From positions 1 to 42,298 of the forward strand of contig DATMML010000039.1 in assembly GCA_035570235.1 (NCBI GenBank): a stretch of 42,298 nucleotides of DNA, read 5' to 3'. Source of the stretch: Vicinamibacteria bacterium (lineage in GTDB: Bacteria; Acidobacteriota; Vicinamibacteria; Fen-336). Under the pieces are notes generated by a model. That model was given only the letters and a program-made list of their open reading frames with translations. It was not told the origin of the DNA and searched no databases. This document shows, piece by piece, positions 32,618 to 40,724 of this stretch. The position numbers and the translations under genes were made by a program. Within the stretch, counting starts at the first letter, position 1. Every line of letters starts with the position of its first letter.

Positions 32618-32923
32618 TAGATTCAATCTCCTAAAGAGGGGTTGAGAGCAAAACAACCATCAACACCCTCTAGTCCAGCAAGAGGGATGCCATAGGATGG
32701 GTGTAGCTCTGGTCGGCGTAAGGCTCTATTGCTGATGACGTTATGGACTGCGACGGGGAAAGGAGGCCGAGGCAGCGGGTTTGCGTGCACGCTTCCGAAC
32801 AGCAATGTGCACGATTTGGTGCACCCCAATCCGGAGCGCCGCGAGCGCTTCCGCTGCGCCTCTCCGTGACCGCATAGCCCCCGCTCCTGGATCGTGCCAT
32901 GCTCTGCGTCGCCGGAGGATCCC
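32618..32923 (+). other. Intergenic region with three GTGCAC palindromes
   Basis: No gene is supported. The palindrome GTGCAC occurs at 32785-32790, 32807-32812 and 32819-32824, spaced 22 and 12 bases, about two and one helical turns. A short hairpin (CCCTCT/AGAGGG near 32667-32687) also lies here. Together they could be operator sites for the carbamate kinase gene. Confidence 0.4.
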
Positions 32924-33880
32924 ATGAGCAGCCCCAGCCAGCCCATCGTGCTCGTGGCCATGGGGGGCCACGCCTTCATGCAGCCGGGCGAAGCGGGGAC
33001 CATCGACGAGCACGAGCGCAACGCCGACGGCATTGCCTCCCTCCTCATGACCCTGGTCGAGCGCGACTACCACCTTCTGATCACCCACGGCAACGGGCCC
33101 CAGGTCGGCAACCTCCTCATCCAGCAGGAGGGTGGGAAGGAGGTGCCCGCCCTGCCCCTGGACGTGCTCGTGGCCATGACGGAGGGGAGCCTCGGCTACA
33201 TTCTCCAGCAGAGCTTGCTCAACCACCTGCGGAAGAGGCAGATGCGCCGCTACGTGGTGACGGTGGTGACGCAGGTCGTGGTGGACGAGAACGACCCCGC
33301 TTTCAAAGAGGCGCACAAGCCCATCGGGCCCTTCCTCACCCGGGAGGAGGCCGAGCACCGGCGCGATCAAATGGGCTGGAAGGTCAAAGAGGATGCCGGG
33401 CGGGGCTGGCGCCGCCTGGTGCCGTCGCCCCGGCCCCTGAAGGTGGTGCAGCGCCACATGATCCGCGACGCGGTCCGAGCCGGCCACATCGTGGTGGCCT
33501 GCGGCGGGGGGGGCATCCCGATCAAGCAGCGGGCGGACGGCAGCTACGCGGGTGTCGAGGCCGTGATCGACAAGGACCTGACCTCGAGCGTGCTCGCCAC
33601 CGACGTCAACGCCGCCCTGCTCATCATTCTCACCGCAGTGCCCCAGGTCTACATCAACTTCGGCAAGCCCGACCAGCAGGCGCTGGGCGCGGTCACGCTC
33701 GAAGAGCTGGAGCGGCTGCAAGGGGAGGGCCACTTCCCGGCCGGGAGCATGGGGCCCAAGATCGAGGCCGTGATCCGCTTCCTGCGCAGCGGTGGCCGCC
33801 GCGCCCTCATCACGAATCCCGAAAGCCTCCCCCAGGCCATCGACGGGCGGGCGGGCACCCACTTCATCGGGGGGATCTGA
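32924..33880 (+). CDS. Carbamate kinase-like amino acid kinase
   Basis: A 318-residue carbamate/amino-acid kinase-family enzyme, which would make ATP from carbamoyl phosphate and ADP. Start is ATG 32924 with GGAGG and spacing 5-6. Family segments are LVAMGGHAFMQ, HGNGPQVGNLLIQ (conserved), VVTQVVVDENDPAF, AHKPIGPF, VACGGGGIPI, VEAVIDKDLTSSVLA (conserved DKDLTS) and GSMGPKIEAVIRFL. The common GGNAL start is GGHAF here, replacing Asn by His. No arginine deiminase or ornithine carbamoyltransferase is adjacent, so the pathway is not the usual one; purine or cyanate degradation are family alternatives. It converges with the PilZ gene. Confidence 0.86.
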   Translation: MSSPSQPIVLVAMGGHAFMQPGEAGTIDEHERNADGIASLLMTLVERDYHLLITHGNGPQVGNLLIQQEGGKEVPALPLDVLVAMTEGSLGYILQQSLLNHLRKRQMRRYVVTVVTQVVVDENDPAFKEAHKPIGPFLTREEAEHRRDQMGWKVKEDAGRGWRRLVPSPRPLKVVQRHMIRDAVRAGHIVVACGGGGIPIKQRADGSYAGVEAVIDKDLTSSVLATDVNAALLIILTAVPQVYINFGKPDQQALGAVTLEELERLQGEGHFPAGSMGPKIEAVIRFLRSGGRRALITNPESLPQAIDGRAGTHFIGGI

Positions 33881-33892
33881 GGGAAGGCCGCT

Positions 33893-34225
33893 TCAGCTCG
33901 AGACGCGGATCAAACCCCTCAATCGGGCGTGCTGGGGGCCGCTCGGGTGGGCCCACTGGAGGCCGTAGCAGAGGGCGCCCGCACCGTTGCGACCGGTCTC
34001 GCCCCAGACGACGCGCCCGGCCGCCTGGAAGGGCTGGGGCTCGAGGGCGAAGCTCAGGCGAAGGACGAGGTTCTCTCCCACATCGAAGGCGCCGGTCGTC
34101 CACACGCAGGCCCCGGCATCCGAGATGTTGGCGACCACGCCGAAGGCGCGGGGCAAGCCTTGGTTCTCGATGACGACCGTGACCGCGCTCCTCGGGATCA
34201 CGCGGAGCGCATTCCGCTTGCGCAT
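33893..34225 (-). CDS. PilZ-domain protein (c-di-GMP binding)
   Basis: A 110-residue single PilZ domain. The c-di-GMP-binding RxxxR is R4-x3-R8 in MRKRNALR, and the second motif NISDAGA fits D/NxSxxG. Strands follow as ACVWTTGAFDVGENLVLRL, FQAAGRVVWGET and ALCYGLQW. The ATG at 34225 is chosen because it places RxxxR at the start and GGGAGG lies just upstream; a longer frame upstream is low in family content. It may modulate cell-surface or motility functions. It lies 154 bases after the metzincin gene, and its stop faces the carbamate kinase gene (12 bases). Confidence 0.84.
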   Translation of the reverse strand: MRKRNALRVIPRSAVTVVIENQGLPRAFGVVANISDAGACVWTTGAFDVGENLVLRLSFALEPQPFQAAGRVVWGETGRNGAGALCYGLQWAHPSGPQHARLRGLIRVSS

Positions 34226-34379
34226 AGCCTCCCGGCTCCCCTTTACCGACCGACCCGCCCCCGGGTCGCCGGGGTCGCGGTCCGCTGAAACGGCCCCGCC
34301 GCCGGCGAGCAAGTCGAGACTACGCTCGGAGATGGGTCGGGTCAAGCAGGGCCCAGCCGCCGATGCGGAGCCACGGGGC

Positions 34380-35372
34380 TCAGGGGCGACCACACGCCAG
34401 CACCTGGGCTTTAGCGCGGTTGGTGCTGAGCAGAAGCTCGTCGTCGCTATCCGGAAAGCGATTGCCGGGCGAACGCTGGAGCATCAGGTCTACGGCGAGC
34501 CGCTCACGCGGGGAGAAGTCGGATAAGTCATAGATTTCCGGGCCGTTAAACATCACATCCCCGACTCGTGGAGAGTGCCCGAGACCGAAGGTATGGCCCA
34601 GCTCATGGAGCACCAGGGGCAGGCGCAGAGCCAACTCCCGGCTGCGCAGGGCGACGGTCGCGCCCGTTATGGCGCCGCGGCTGTCGATCTGGCGGCGGGT
34701 CACGCCTCCCGCTCCGAGTTGCAGGAGCACGGGATCGTTGGGGTCGATCCAGGTGCTCACGGTAAGCGCCCCCGGGGGGGCAGCGTCGGCCACCATGTAC
34801 GTCACCACTCCCTCGGTGGCCGTGGTCAGCAGCGCGGCCGCCTGCTTGTGGATCTCCAGGGCCGCGGGGTCGGACCGGATCTCCGCGGAGGGCACGACGA
34901 AGACGGGACCCCGGAGGACCCGAGCCAGGGGCTGCCCGGCGGAGGGGCACGTGGCTTCCGTGCAGTTGTAGACGAGCCGGGCCGAGTACTCCTCGTCCAG
35001 TCCGGTCGGGCTGACTTTCGGCCAGAGGCTCAACGGGCTTGACCGAAAGAGTGTCCGGCGCTCCAGGAAGCCCGAGGCGCTCGCATCCACGTCCGTGGCG
35101 CCGGTGGAAACAGCCAGGAGCACGATCTTCCCCTCCGAGTCCGTCGTGTAGGCCCGGCCGTCCACAAGGACGCGGACTCCCGCCACCGGCTGCTGGGTCT
35201 CGCCGGAGATGAAGCTCAGGGCGTGGAGGGCGTGGAGGGATTGAACGGCGGGAGCGCCGGCACCGCCGAAAACGGGGGGAACCGCGGCCGCCGGCGTGGG
35301 ACCGGTGGGGCTGCCCCCGTGGCACGCGACGAGGCCGGACGCGAGCGCTAGCAACGCGACAGACTGCCTCAT
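34380..35372 (-). CDS. Lipoprotein metzincin-type zinc metalloprotease
   Basis: A 330-residue outer-layer lipoprotein with a protease signature. The lipobox LVAC puts the lipidated Cys at residue 17. A proline-rich stretch follows, then a small Ig/carboxypeptidase-regulatory-like beta domain (about 52-110: VAGVRVLVDGRAYTTDSEGK, core GVRVLVDG). The zinc motif HELGHTFGLGH lies at 256-266 with the Met-turn M274 in GDVMF. The HExxHxxGxxH plus Met pattern defines metzincins, and the spacing resembles matrixin-like/archaemetzincin groups. Two Cys (137, 142) could form a disulfide. The substrate is unknown. I do not recognise a named family. It precedes the PilZ gene on the same strand. Confidence 0.83.
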   Translation of the reverse strand: MRQSVALLALASGLVACHGGSPTGPTPAAAVPPVFGGAGAPAVQSLHALHALSFISGETQQPVAGVRVLVDGRAYTTDSEGKIVLLAVSTGATDVDASASGFLERRTLFRSSPLSLWPKVSPTGLDEEYSARLVYNCTEATCPSAGQPLARVLRGPVFVVPSAEIRSDPAALEIHKQAAALLTTATEGVVTYMVADAAPPGALTVSTWIDPNDPVLLQLGAGGVTRRQIDSRGAITGATVALRSRELALRLPLVLHELGHTFGLGHSPRVGDVMFNGPEIYDLSDFSPRERLAVDLMLQRSPGNRFPDSDDELLLSTNRAKAQVLACGRP

Positions 35373-35819
35373 GGGTTCCCCCGGAGGTGACCGCAGCCCT
35401 CTTCGGACCTGACTTGCCCGCGTCCGGCCTCGGCCTGCACTAGTGAGCTACGGACGGGCCGAGGTTGGGGACGTGATGGAAGTCACCCCCTGGCCTCTTA
35501 CGAGCAAGGCGCGGGCCAGGTTCTTGGAGCCGGTTCTGTCCGGAACAAGCGGAGGCGGGCGCGGCTTCGGCACCACTTCGTGTCGCCTCCCAGCCACATC
35601 GGCGGCGACGGACTCCCGCCGTGCCATAATCGGCCCCGGCCCCGCCTTGGGCAGCGAGGGGGACGGTGCTACATCGGAGTCGGCGCCCTCGACGTGCCGT
35701 TCACGCTTCCCGCGGCGTCCGCCAAAGGTCGGCGGGGGTCTCGACGCTCCGCGTGCTTAACCTCACGCCCTCCTGGCCGTAGCGCCCGGCATGTGGGCGA
35801 GTCAGGAGGCCACGCTACG
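35373..35819 (+). other. Intergenic region, no gene recognised
   Basis: 447 bases between a divergent pair. Short open frames (for example 35443-35760) lack ribosome sites and conserved-looking sequence. A CATAAT-like hexamer (near 35624) has no -35 at proper distance. The modules GGCCGTAGCG and CGCTACG near 35776 and 35813 suggest weak secondary structure only. Confidence 0.4.
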
Positions 35820-35939
35820 ATGAACCGCCGCCGAATCAAGTCGAATAAACAGCCCTGGGCGCAGCGTCTGCTCGCTCGCACCCGGGGGGGCGGGGGTCGC
35901 GTTCCATCAAGCGCTCCGGTGAGGGAGGTGCGGTCATGA
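35820..35939 (+). CDS. Possible 39-residue basic peptide coupled to the Gfo/Idh gene
   Basis: A short frame, MNRRRIKSNKQPWAQRLLAR and on to RS, rich in arginine. It begins 10 bases after AGGAGG (35804-35809) and its TGA overlaps the next ATG as ATGA. Those two signs of translational coupling make it better than chance, but no homology can be claimed. It may be a leader peptide or an unreal frame. Confidence 0.3.
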   Translation: MNRRRIKSNKQPWAQRLLARTRGGGGRVPSSAPVREVRS

Positions 35940-36943
35940 GCCCCCGCGGCCGTCCGGCCGGCCAGGTGTTGGGCTGGGGTCTGCTCGGAACCGCCCGCAT
36001 CAACCGCTCCCTCGTGCCTCCCCTGCGCGCCTCCAGCCGCAACCGTCTCCTGGCCGTGGCCAGCCGCTCGGCGGAGCGGGCGCAAAGCTACGCGCGGGAG
36101 TGGGAGATACCTCGCTCCTACCCGGACTACGAAGCGCTCCTGGCCGATCCCGAGGTGGACGTGGTCTACATCCCCCTCCCCAACGCGCTCCACGCTGAGT
36201 GGACCGTGCGGGCGGCGCAGGCGGGCAAGCACGTGCTCTGCGAGAAGCCTCTGGTGCTCTCCGCGGAGGAGATGGCGCGGGTGGAGGCCGCGGCCAAAGA
36301 GGCCGGGGTGGTGGTGACGGAGGCCTTCATGTACCGGCACCACCCTCAGACGGAGCGGATCCGGGCGCTCGTGAAGGAGGGGGCGGTGGGACAGCTCGGC
36401 CTGGTGCGGGGGTGTTTCACCTTCGACCTCACCCGGTCCCAGGATGTCCGCCTCCTCCCCGAGCTGGGGGGCGGCAGCCTATGGGACGTCGGATGCTACC
36501 CGGTGAGCTTGGCCCGGTTCGCGATCGCCGCGGAGCCGGTGGAGGCCTTCGGCTGGCAGCGGAGCGGTCCCTCGGGGGTGGATGAGGTGTTCACCGGCCA
36601 GATGCGATTCCCGGGGGACGTCCTCGTCCAGTTCGACTGTGGCTTCCGCTCGCCTTTCCGGGCGGAGATGGAGTTTGTGGGGACGGAGGGAGTGCTGCGC
36701 GTACCCTGGCCTTTCCGCCCGGGAGCGGACGCGAGCGTGATGCTGACGCGGCGGAACGGGGAGACGGAGACCATCCCCACGGGGGGAGGGGACCGCTATG
36801 CCCTGGAGGTGGAAGACGTCGCGGATGCGGTTCTTGAAGGCAAGCCCCCGCGGGTTATTCTGGGAGAGAGCCGGGGCAACATGGTCGCCCTCCTCGCCCT
36901 CCTCCGGTCGGCCCGGGAAGGTCGCCCGGTGCGGATCGGCTAG
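35936..36943 (+). CDS. Gfo/Idh/MocA-family oxidoreductase
   Basis: A 335-residue NAD(P)-dependent oxidoreductase, likely acting on a sugar or related polyol. The Rossmann half has GWGLLGTARINRSLV (the usual GxGxxG is relaxed) and VVYIPLPNALHAEWTVRAAQ. The signature ACEKPL-type is LCEKPLVLSAEE with K104, and EAFMYRHHPQ follows. The substrate-side motif GGGSLWDVGCYPV (178-190) includes D184 and Y188 of the GGG.LxDxGcY pattern. It resembles dihydrodiol/D-xylose dehydrogenase groups; the substrate is unproven. GGAGG lies 7 bases before the ATG. It ends in CTAG shared with the convergent aldo/keto reductase gene. Confidence 0.9.
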   Translation: MSPRGRPAGQVLGWGLLGTARINRSLVPPLRASSRNRLLAVASRSAERAQSYAREWEIPRSYPDYEALLADPEVDVVYIPLPNALHAEWTVRAAQAGKHVLCEKPLVLSAEEMARVEAAAKEAGVVVTEAFMYRHHPQTERIRALVKEGAVGQLGLVRGCFTFDLTRSQDVRLLPELGGGSLWDVGCYPVSLARFAIAAEPVEAFGWQRSGPSGVDEVFTGQMRFPGDVLVQFDCGFRSPFRAEMEFVGTEGVLRVPWPFRPGADASVMLTRRNGETETIPTGGGDRYALEVEDVADAVLEGKPPRVILGESRGNMVALLALLRSAREGRPVRIG

Positions 36944-37803
36944 GCGCGGAGGCTGGCGGCGGGGATTCGCACCAGCAGGTCCGCGAGCTCGCCCCGGCTC
37001 TCGGCTCCAATCGTGAAAGCGTCCAGCACGGGCGAGGCGAGGGCGTAGGCGAGGGCCTCGTCCACGCGATGGCGCATTTGGCCCTGGCCGAGAATCTTCA
37101 TCCCGATGACGCCCTTCCCCTTTCGCTTCATCTCCTCGAGAACGGGGAGGACGGTGCCGGGGGGCGCGTCCATGTAAGCCCCGATGGGATTGAACCGGGC
37201 CAGGTCCACGTCCACCCAGTCCGTGGCGGCGGCAGTGCGGAGGGCCTCTAGAGAATGGCAGGAGACCCCGTGGGCCCCGATCACGCCCTTCTCCTTGGCC
37301 TCGCTCAGCACGGCCATCGCCCCCTCCCGCCGCCGGGGCCAATCGCCCTCGGTCAGGCAGTGCAGGAGCAGAATGTCGATGCGGTCGGTCCCGATCTCGC
37401 GGCGGAACCGGTCGAGGTCGGCCCGCATCTCCCCCTCCGTCTGGGCTTCGGTCTTGGTCATGATCACGACCTGGTCTCGGCGGAGCGTCTTAAGGGCTTC
37501 CCGGGCGTGGGCGTGGGTGCCGTAGGTGTCGGCCAGATCCCAGAAGGTGAGCCCCTGGTCGACCCCGGCCCGCAGAAGCCCGGCCAGGCCGGAGAGGCCC
37601 AGCTGGCGCGATTGATTCGAGCTGCCGCCAAACCCATGGGTCCCCGTGCCCTGGGCCAACCGAGAGACCCGTATGCCCGTGCCCCCGAGGGCGACGATGT
37701 CCTGGGCCTGCCGCGGGCGCGAGGCGGCGAGGAGGGGAAGGCGGCCCCAGCCGATGAGGGCGGCGGCCGCGGTGCCCTGGCGGACGAAGTCGCGACGGTT
37801 CAT
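36940..37803 (-). CDS. Tat-exported aldo/keto reductase
   Basis: A 287-residue aldo/keto reductase with a twin-arginine signal (MNRRDFVRQGTAAAALIG) that would export it folded with its cofactor. The catalytic tetrad is present: D89 and Y94 in FWDLADTYG, K117 in IMTKTEA and H148 in LLLHCL. Substrate-pocket segments GVIGAHGVSCHS and FNPIGAYM follow. The C-terminal NADP-binding segment is more diverged (FTIGAESRGEL). The ATG at 37803 is supported by the signal. The substrate is unknown. It is the last gene on the strand after the OPT remnant, and its stop TAG overlaps the Gfo/Idh stop. Confidence 0.9.
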   Translation of the reverse strand: MNRRDFVRQGTAAAALIGWGRLPLLAASRPRQAQDIVALGGTGIRVSRLAQGTGTHGFGGSSNQSRQLGLSGLAGLLRAGVDQGLTFWDLADTYGTHAHAREALKTLRRDQVVIMTKTEAQTEGEMRADLDRFRREIGTDRIDILLLHCLTEGDWPRRREGAMAVLSEAKEKGVIGAHGVSCHSLEALRTAAATDWVDVDLARFNPIGAYMDAPPGTVLPVLEEMKRKGKGVIGMKILGQGQMRHRVDEALAYALASPVLDAFTIGAESRGELADLLVRIPAASLRA

Positions 37804-37825
37804 GTAGCACCCCCTTGCGACGACT

Positions 37826-38029
37826 CTAGCACGGCTGAATGGCGGACTCGCTGCCCTGTTCCAGCTTGAGGGCGATGTAGGTGGCGGCGGCGGAGAATAC
37901 CACGGACCAAACCAGACCCTGGGCCACGGACCGGAGGCTGACCTCCGGAAGCGCCCGGTCCGGCCCCACGACCGGCGGGTAGACCTCGCCCGCCCCCAGC
38001 TCGCGGAAGGCCTTGTCCGGGAGGCTCAC
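37826..38029 (-). pseudogene. N-terminal remnant of an OPT oligopeptide transporter
   Basis: A 67-residue frame whose end, EVSLRSVAQGLVWSVVFSAA and TYIALKLEQGSESAI, resembles the first membrane helix of OPT-family transporters, which are usually about 600-700 residues. It stops at QPC with TAG, where an intact protein would run into further helices. The remaining helices are absent: only 22 bases separate it from the aldo/keto reductase start. GTG at 38029 has only a weak ribosome site. I call it a truncated remnant from visual resemblance. It could also be a small membrane protein with a single span. Confidence 0.5.
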
Positions 38030-38097
38030 CTCGTCGTCGGTCGCTTCCGGGCGGTGGCTTGTCGGCCAATGGCTCCCTCCGAGGCCTGGAAAACCGG

Positions 38098-39879
38098 CTA
38101 GGGCGGGTACTTCTCCATGACCGACTCCACCACCCGGCGCGAGAGGGTGTGGTAGAGGAGGCGGGCGGCGGCGAAGATTTCACGGGCGAGCGCTCGGGTG
38201 CGGGCGTGCATGCCGAGCGCGGTGTAGAGGGGGCGGAGGTATTTCATCCGGCCCACGCGGGTGAGGACCTCGCGGATGCGGTCGAAGGCGGGGGGGTAGT
38301 CGGATCCCGCGGCGATGGTCAGCCACTCCACCAGGATCTCGTAGTTGCCGCGGGCCGAGAGGCCGAAGGCGGAGTCCAGCCATTGGCAGGAGGCTGAGTC
38401 CAGCTGTCGCGGCAGGTGCTGGAGGTAGACGAGGGTCTCGCTCGGGCTCCAGCGACGCATCCGATCCGGAGCCGGCCGCGCGCCCGCGGGCCAGCCCTCG
38501 GCGAGGGCGGTCAGCTCCTCGAGGGCGGGGGAGCGGAAGACGGGTGCGTTCTTTGGGAGGCCCGCCTGATAGAGCCAGGTGTCGACCTCGACGCGCCCCG
38601 CCACCCCCGGCAGTTGCTCCTCAAGGAAGGCGATGAACTCCTCGGAGGTGATGGAGGTGAAGCGGAAGCGATCGATGTAGGCGCGTAGGAAACGGTCGAA
38701 GCGCTCCCGGCCGGCCGTGCGCTCGATCAGGGTCAGGAGGCGCGAGCCCTTTTCGTAGGGGATGGAGGAGAACGCGTCGTCGGGGTCGATGCCCTTGAGG
38801 TCGGTGCGGAGGCGCGTGAGCGGAGACTCCGCCCCGAACCGCTCCACCGACTGCTCGAGAGCCTTCTGGCCAATGGCCCAGCCGAGAACGGCCTCCGCCT
38901 CGCCGTGGAGGGCCTCGAGGATTCGGCGTTCCGCCCAGACCGTGAAACCCTCGTTCAGCCAGAAGTGGTCCATGGTGGCGTTGGTGACGATGTTGCCGGT
39001 CCAGGAATGGGCGAGCTCGTGCGCGACCACGTCGACGAGCGAGCGGTCGCCGGCGAGCAGGGTGGGGGTTAGGAACGTCATCCGAGGATTCTCCATCCCG
39101 CCGTAGGGAAAGGAGGGGGGGAGCACGAGCATGTCGTAACGGTCCCATTCGTAGGGCCCGAACAGCTGCTCGGCCTTGGTGAGCATGGCCTCGATTCCCG
39201 CGAACTCCCAGGCCGCGGCCTCCACCGTCTCCGGCTCCGCCCACACCCGGGAGCGCGGGCTCAAATCACGGGGCTCCAGGTGGCCCACGGCCAGCGCGAG
39301 CAGGTAGGAGGGGATGGCCTGCGGCATCTCGAAACGGAAGGTACGGGCCCCCGGCCGGGGCGCGGGCCGGTGGGCTCCCGGGGCCGCGGACATGACTGCG
39401 GTCAGGGCCTCAGGCAAGGTGACCTCTGCCTCGTAGGTCACCCTCACATAGGGGCTGTCCTGGAGGGGCACCATGGTGCGGGCGTGGATCGGTTGGCACT
39501 GGCTGAACAGAAAGGGGTGGCGCTTGCCTTCGGTCTGCTCGGGCGTGAGCCACTGGAGGCCCACCGCTTCCGGCGACGTCTCATAGCGGATCGCGACCTC
39601 GCGGGTTCCCGGGGGCAGCTGGAGGCGCAGGCGGCGGCCCAGGATCGGGTCGGGGTCCCCGAGGGCGAAGGGAACGCGCACTCCCTCGCCCGCCTCCACG
39701 GATTGGATGCTGAGCCCCTTGGTGTCGAGGTCGAGTTGGCCCGCGTCCGAGCCCGCCAGCTCCAGGACGACCACGCCCTCCAGGGACCGGCGCTCGAAGT
39801 CGACGGCCAGGCGCAGGCGGAGTCGGCGGGTTCTAGGCTGGTCCGAGTCGAAGTAGGAGTGCGGATCCGGGCAGGTCAC
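38098..39879 (-). CDS. M1-family zinc aminopeptidase (LTA4 hydrolase-like)
   Basis: A 593-residue aminopeptidase of the M1 family. The gene has GTG 39877-39879 as start, with GGAG 10 bases upstream. The N-terminal beta domain leads to YGGMENP (GGMEN at 260-264, substrate alpha-amino recognition) and the zinc site HELAH at 287-291 with the third ligand E310 (WLNEGFTVW). The C-terminal helical domain has PYEKGSRLLTLIE and LTA4-hydrolase-like WLYQAGLP. No signal peptide is clear, so it is probably cytoplasmic. It resembles the cold-active aminopeptidase/LTA4H group rather than PepN. The gene ends 68 bases before the OPT remnant. Confidence 0.94.
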   Translation of the reverse strand: MTCPDPHSYFDSDQPRTRRLRLRLAVDFERRSLEGVVVLELAGSDAGQLDLDTKGLSIQSVEAGEGVRVPFALGDPDPILGRRLRLQLPPGTREVAIRYETSPEAVGLQWLTPEQTEGKRHPFLFSQCQPIHARTMVPLQDSPYVRVTYEAEVTLPEALTAVMSAAPGAHRPAPRPGARTFRFEMPQAIPSYLLALAVGHLEPRDLSPRSRVWAEPETVEAAAWEFAGIEAMLTKAEQLFGPYEWDRYDMLVLPPSFPYGGMENPRMTFLTPTLLAGDRSLVDVVAHELAHSWTGNIVTNATMDHFWLNEGFTVWAERRILEALHGEAEAVLGWAIGQKALEQSVERFGAESPLTRLRTDLKGIDPDDAFSSIPYEKGSRLLTLIERTAGRERFDRFLRAYIDRFRFTSITSEEFIAFLEEQLPGVAGRVEVDTWLYQAGLPKNAPVFRSPALEELTALAEGWPAGARPAPDRMRRWSPSETLVYLQHLPRQLDSASCQWLDSAFGLSARGNYEILVEWLTIAAGSDYPPAFDRIREVLTRVGRMKYLRPLYTALGMHARTRALAREIFAAARLLYHTLSRRVVESVMEKYPP

Positions 39880-39935
39880 AAGTGTTTGTCTCCAGAGTTG
39901 TCGCGGGGAGCGCGTCGAGTCTGGGGGCGTGCCGG

Positions 39936-40724
39936 TCAGACCTGCCCGCGCTTGAGCTCCCCGTCGATGGAGGGTCGGACCTCGGGCTTCAGGGGGGCGT
40001 CGGCGATGAAGCCCACCGTGAGCAACCCCCCCTCCACCGGGACGCGCCAGGCGGTCAGGTGCTTGCCGCTTAGGGGTACCGAGACCGAGCGGGTTGGCGC
40101 GTCCTTCAGGGCCTTGTCCATGGCCGGCACCAGCCGAGCCGCGATGGCTTCCACGCCAGGGGGGGGCCAGTCCCCGCTGAAGGCGGCGATCTGACCTTGA
40201 ACGTTGATGAGGAGTGCGCCCCCGGCCCGGGCCAGAAAGAGGCAGTCCTGCAGGATCTCCGTCCAGGTGGGCGGCGCGGGCGGCAGGGGTGGCTCCTCGG
40301 CCATGGCCGACTCCAGGTCCGCAACGAGCTCGAGCTCGGGCTCGGCTTCGTGGGCGGAGGGAGCGGAGAGAGCGGAAGGGGCGGATTCCGCTTCGCCCTG
40401 TATGTCCGGCAGGTCGGGTTCGCGCTCCGTCTCGAGTTCGAAGACCGGGGGTGGCACGTGGGGCTCCGGCCGGGGAGGAGCGACAATCCGCTCCGGCTTG
40501 GGCGGCAGCGGGGGCTCCACCGCAGAGGGCTCCGGCTCGGGGGGGCGCGGGGCGGGCCTTGGGGCTAGCGGGACGTCTGCGGGGGGGGGCGCGGGGGCCC
40601 CGCTGGGCGGAGGGGAGGCGGGCCGGCCGAGGGCATCCCGACTCGCGGTCGGCTGACTCAGGCGGCGGGCGATCGCACGCGCCGTCTCGAGGTCAGAGGA
40701 GCTGCCGGGCGGGCTTAGCTTCAT
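39936..40724 (-). CDS. Proline-rich protein with C-terminal roadblock-like domain
   Basis: A 262-residue protein I do not recognise as a named family. The N-terminus (KLSPPGSSSDLETARAIARR) is followed by a proline-rich segment (about 35-95) and an acidic segment (95-145). A compact C-terminal domain (about 155-262) has strand/helix pattern ALLINVQGQIAAFSGD, VEAIAARLVPAMDKALKD, SVSVPLSGKHLTAWRVPV and GGLLTVGFIADAP. That layout resembles roadblock/LC7 modules, which scaffold small GTPases; this is a visual inference. ATG 40722-40724 overlaps the parA end by 32 bases, so both are likely coupled. No signal peptide or membrane span. It may be the partner of the ParA. Confidence 0.65.
   Translation of the reverse strand: MKLSPPGSSSDLETARAIARRLSQPTASRDALGRPASPPPSGAPAPPPADVPLAPRPAPRPPEPEPSAVEPPLPPKPERIVAPPRPEPHVPPPVFELETEREPDLPDIQGEAESAPSALSAPSAHEAEPELELVADLESAMAEEPPLPPAPPTWTEILQDCLFLARAGGALLINVQGQIAAFSGDWPPPGVEAIAARLVPAMDKALKDAPTRSVSVPLSGKHLTAWRVPVEGGLLTVGFIADAPLKPEVRPSIDGELKRGQV

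Noticed and set aside
35443-35760. 105-residue plus-strand frame
   Set aside because: No ribosome site, irregular composition and no recognisable sequence.
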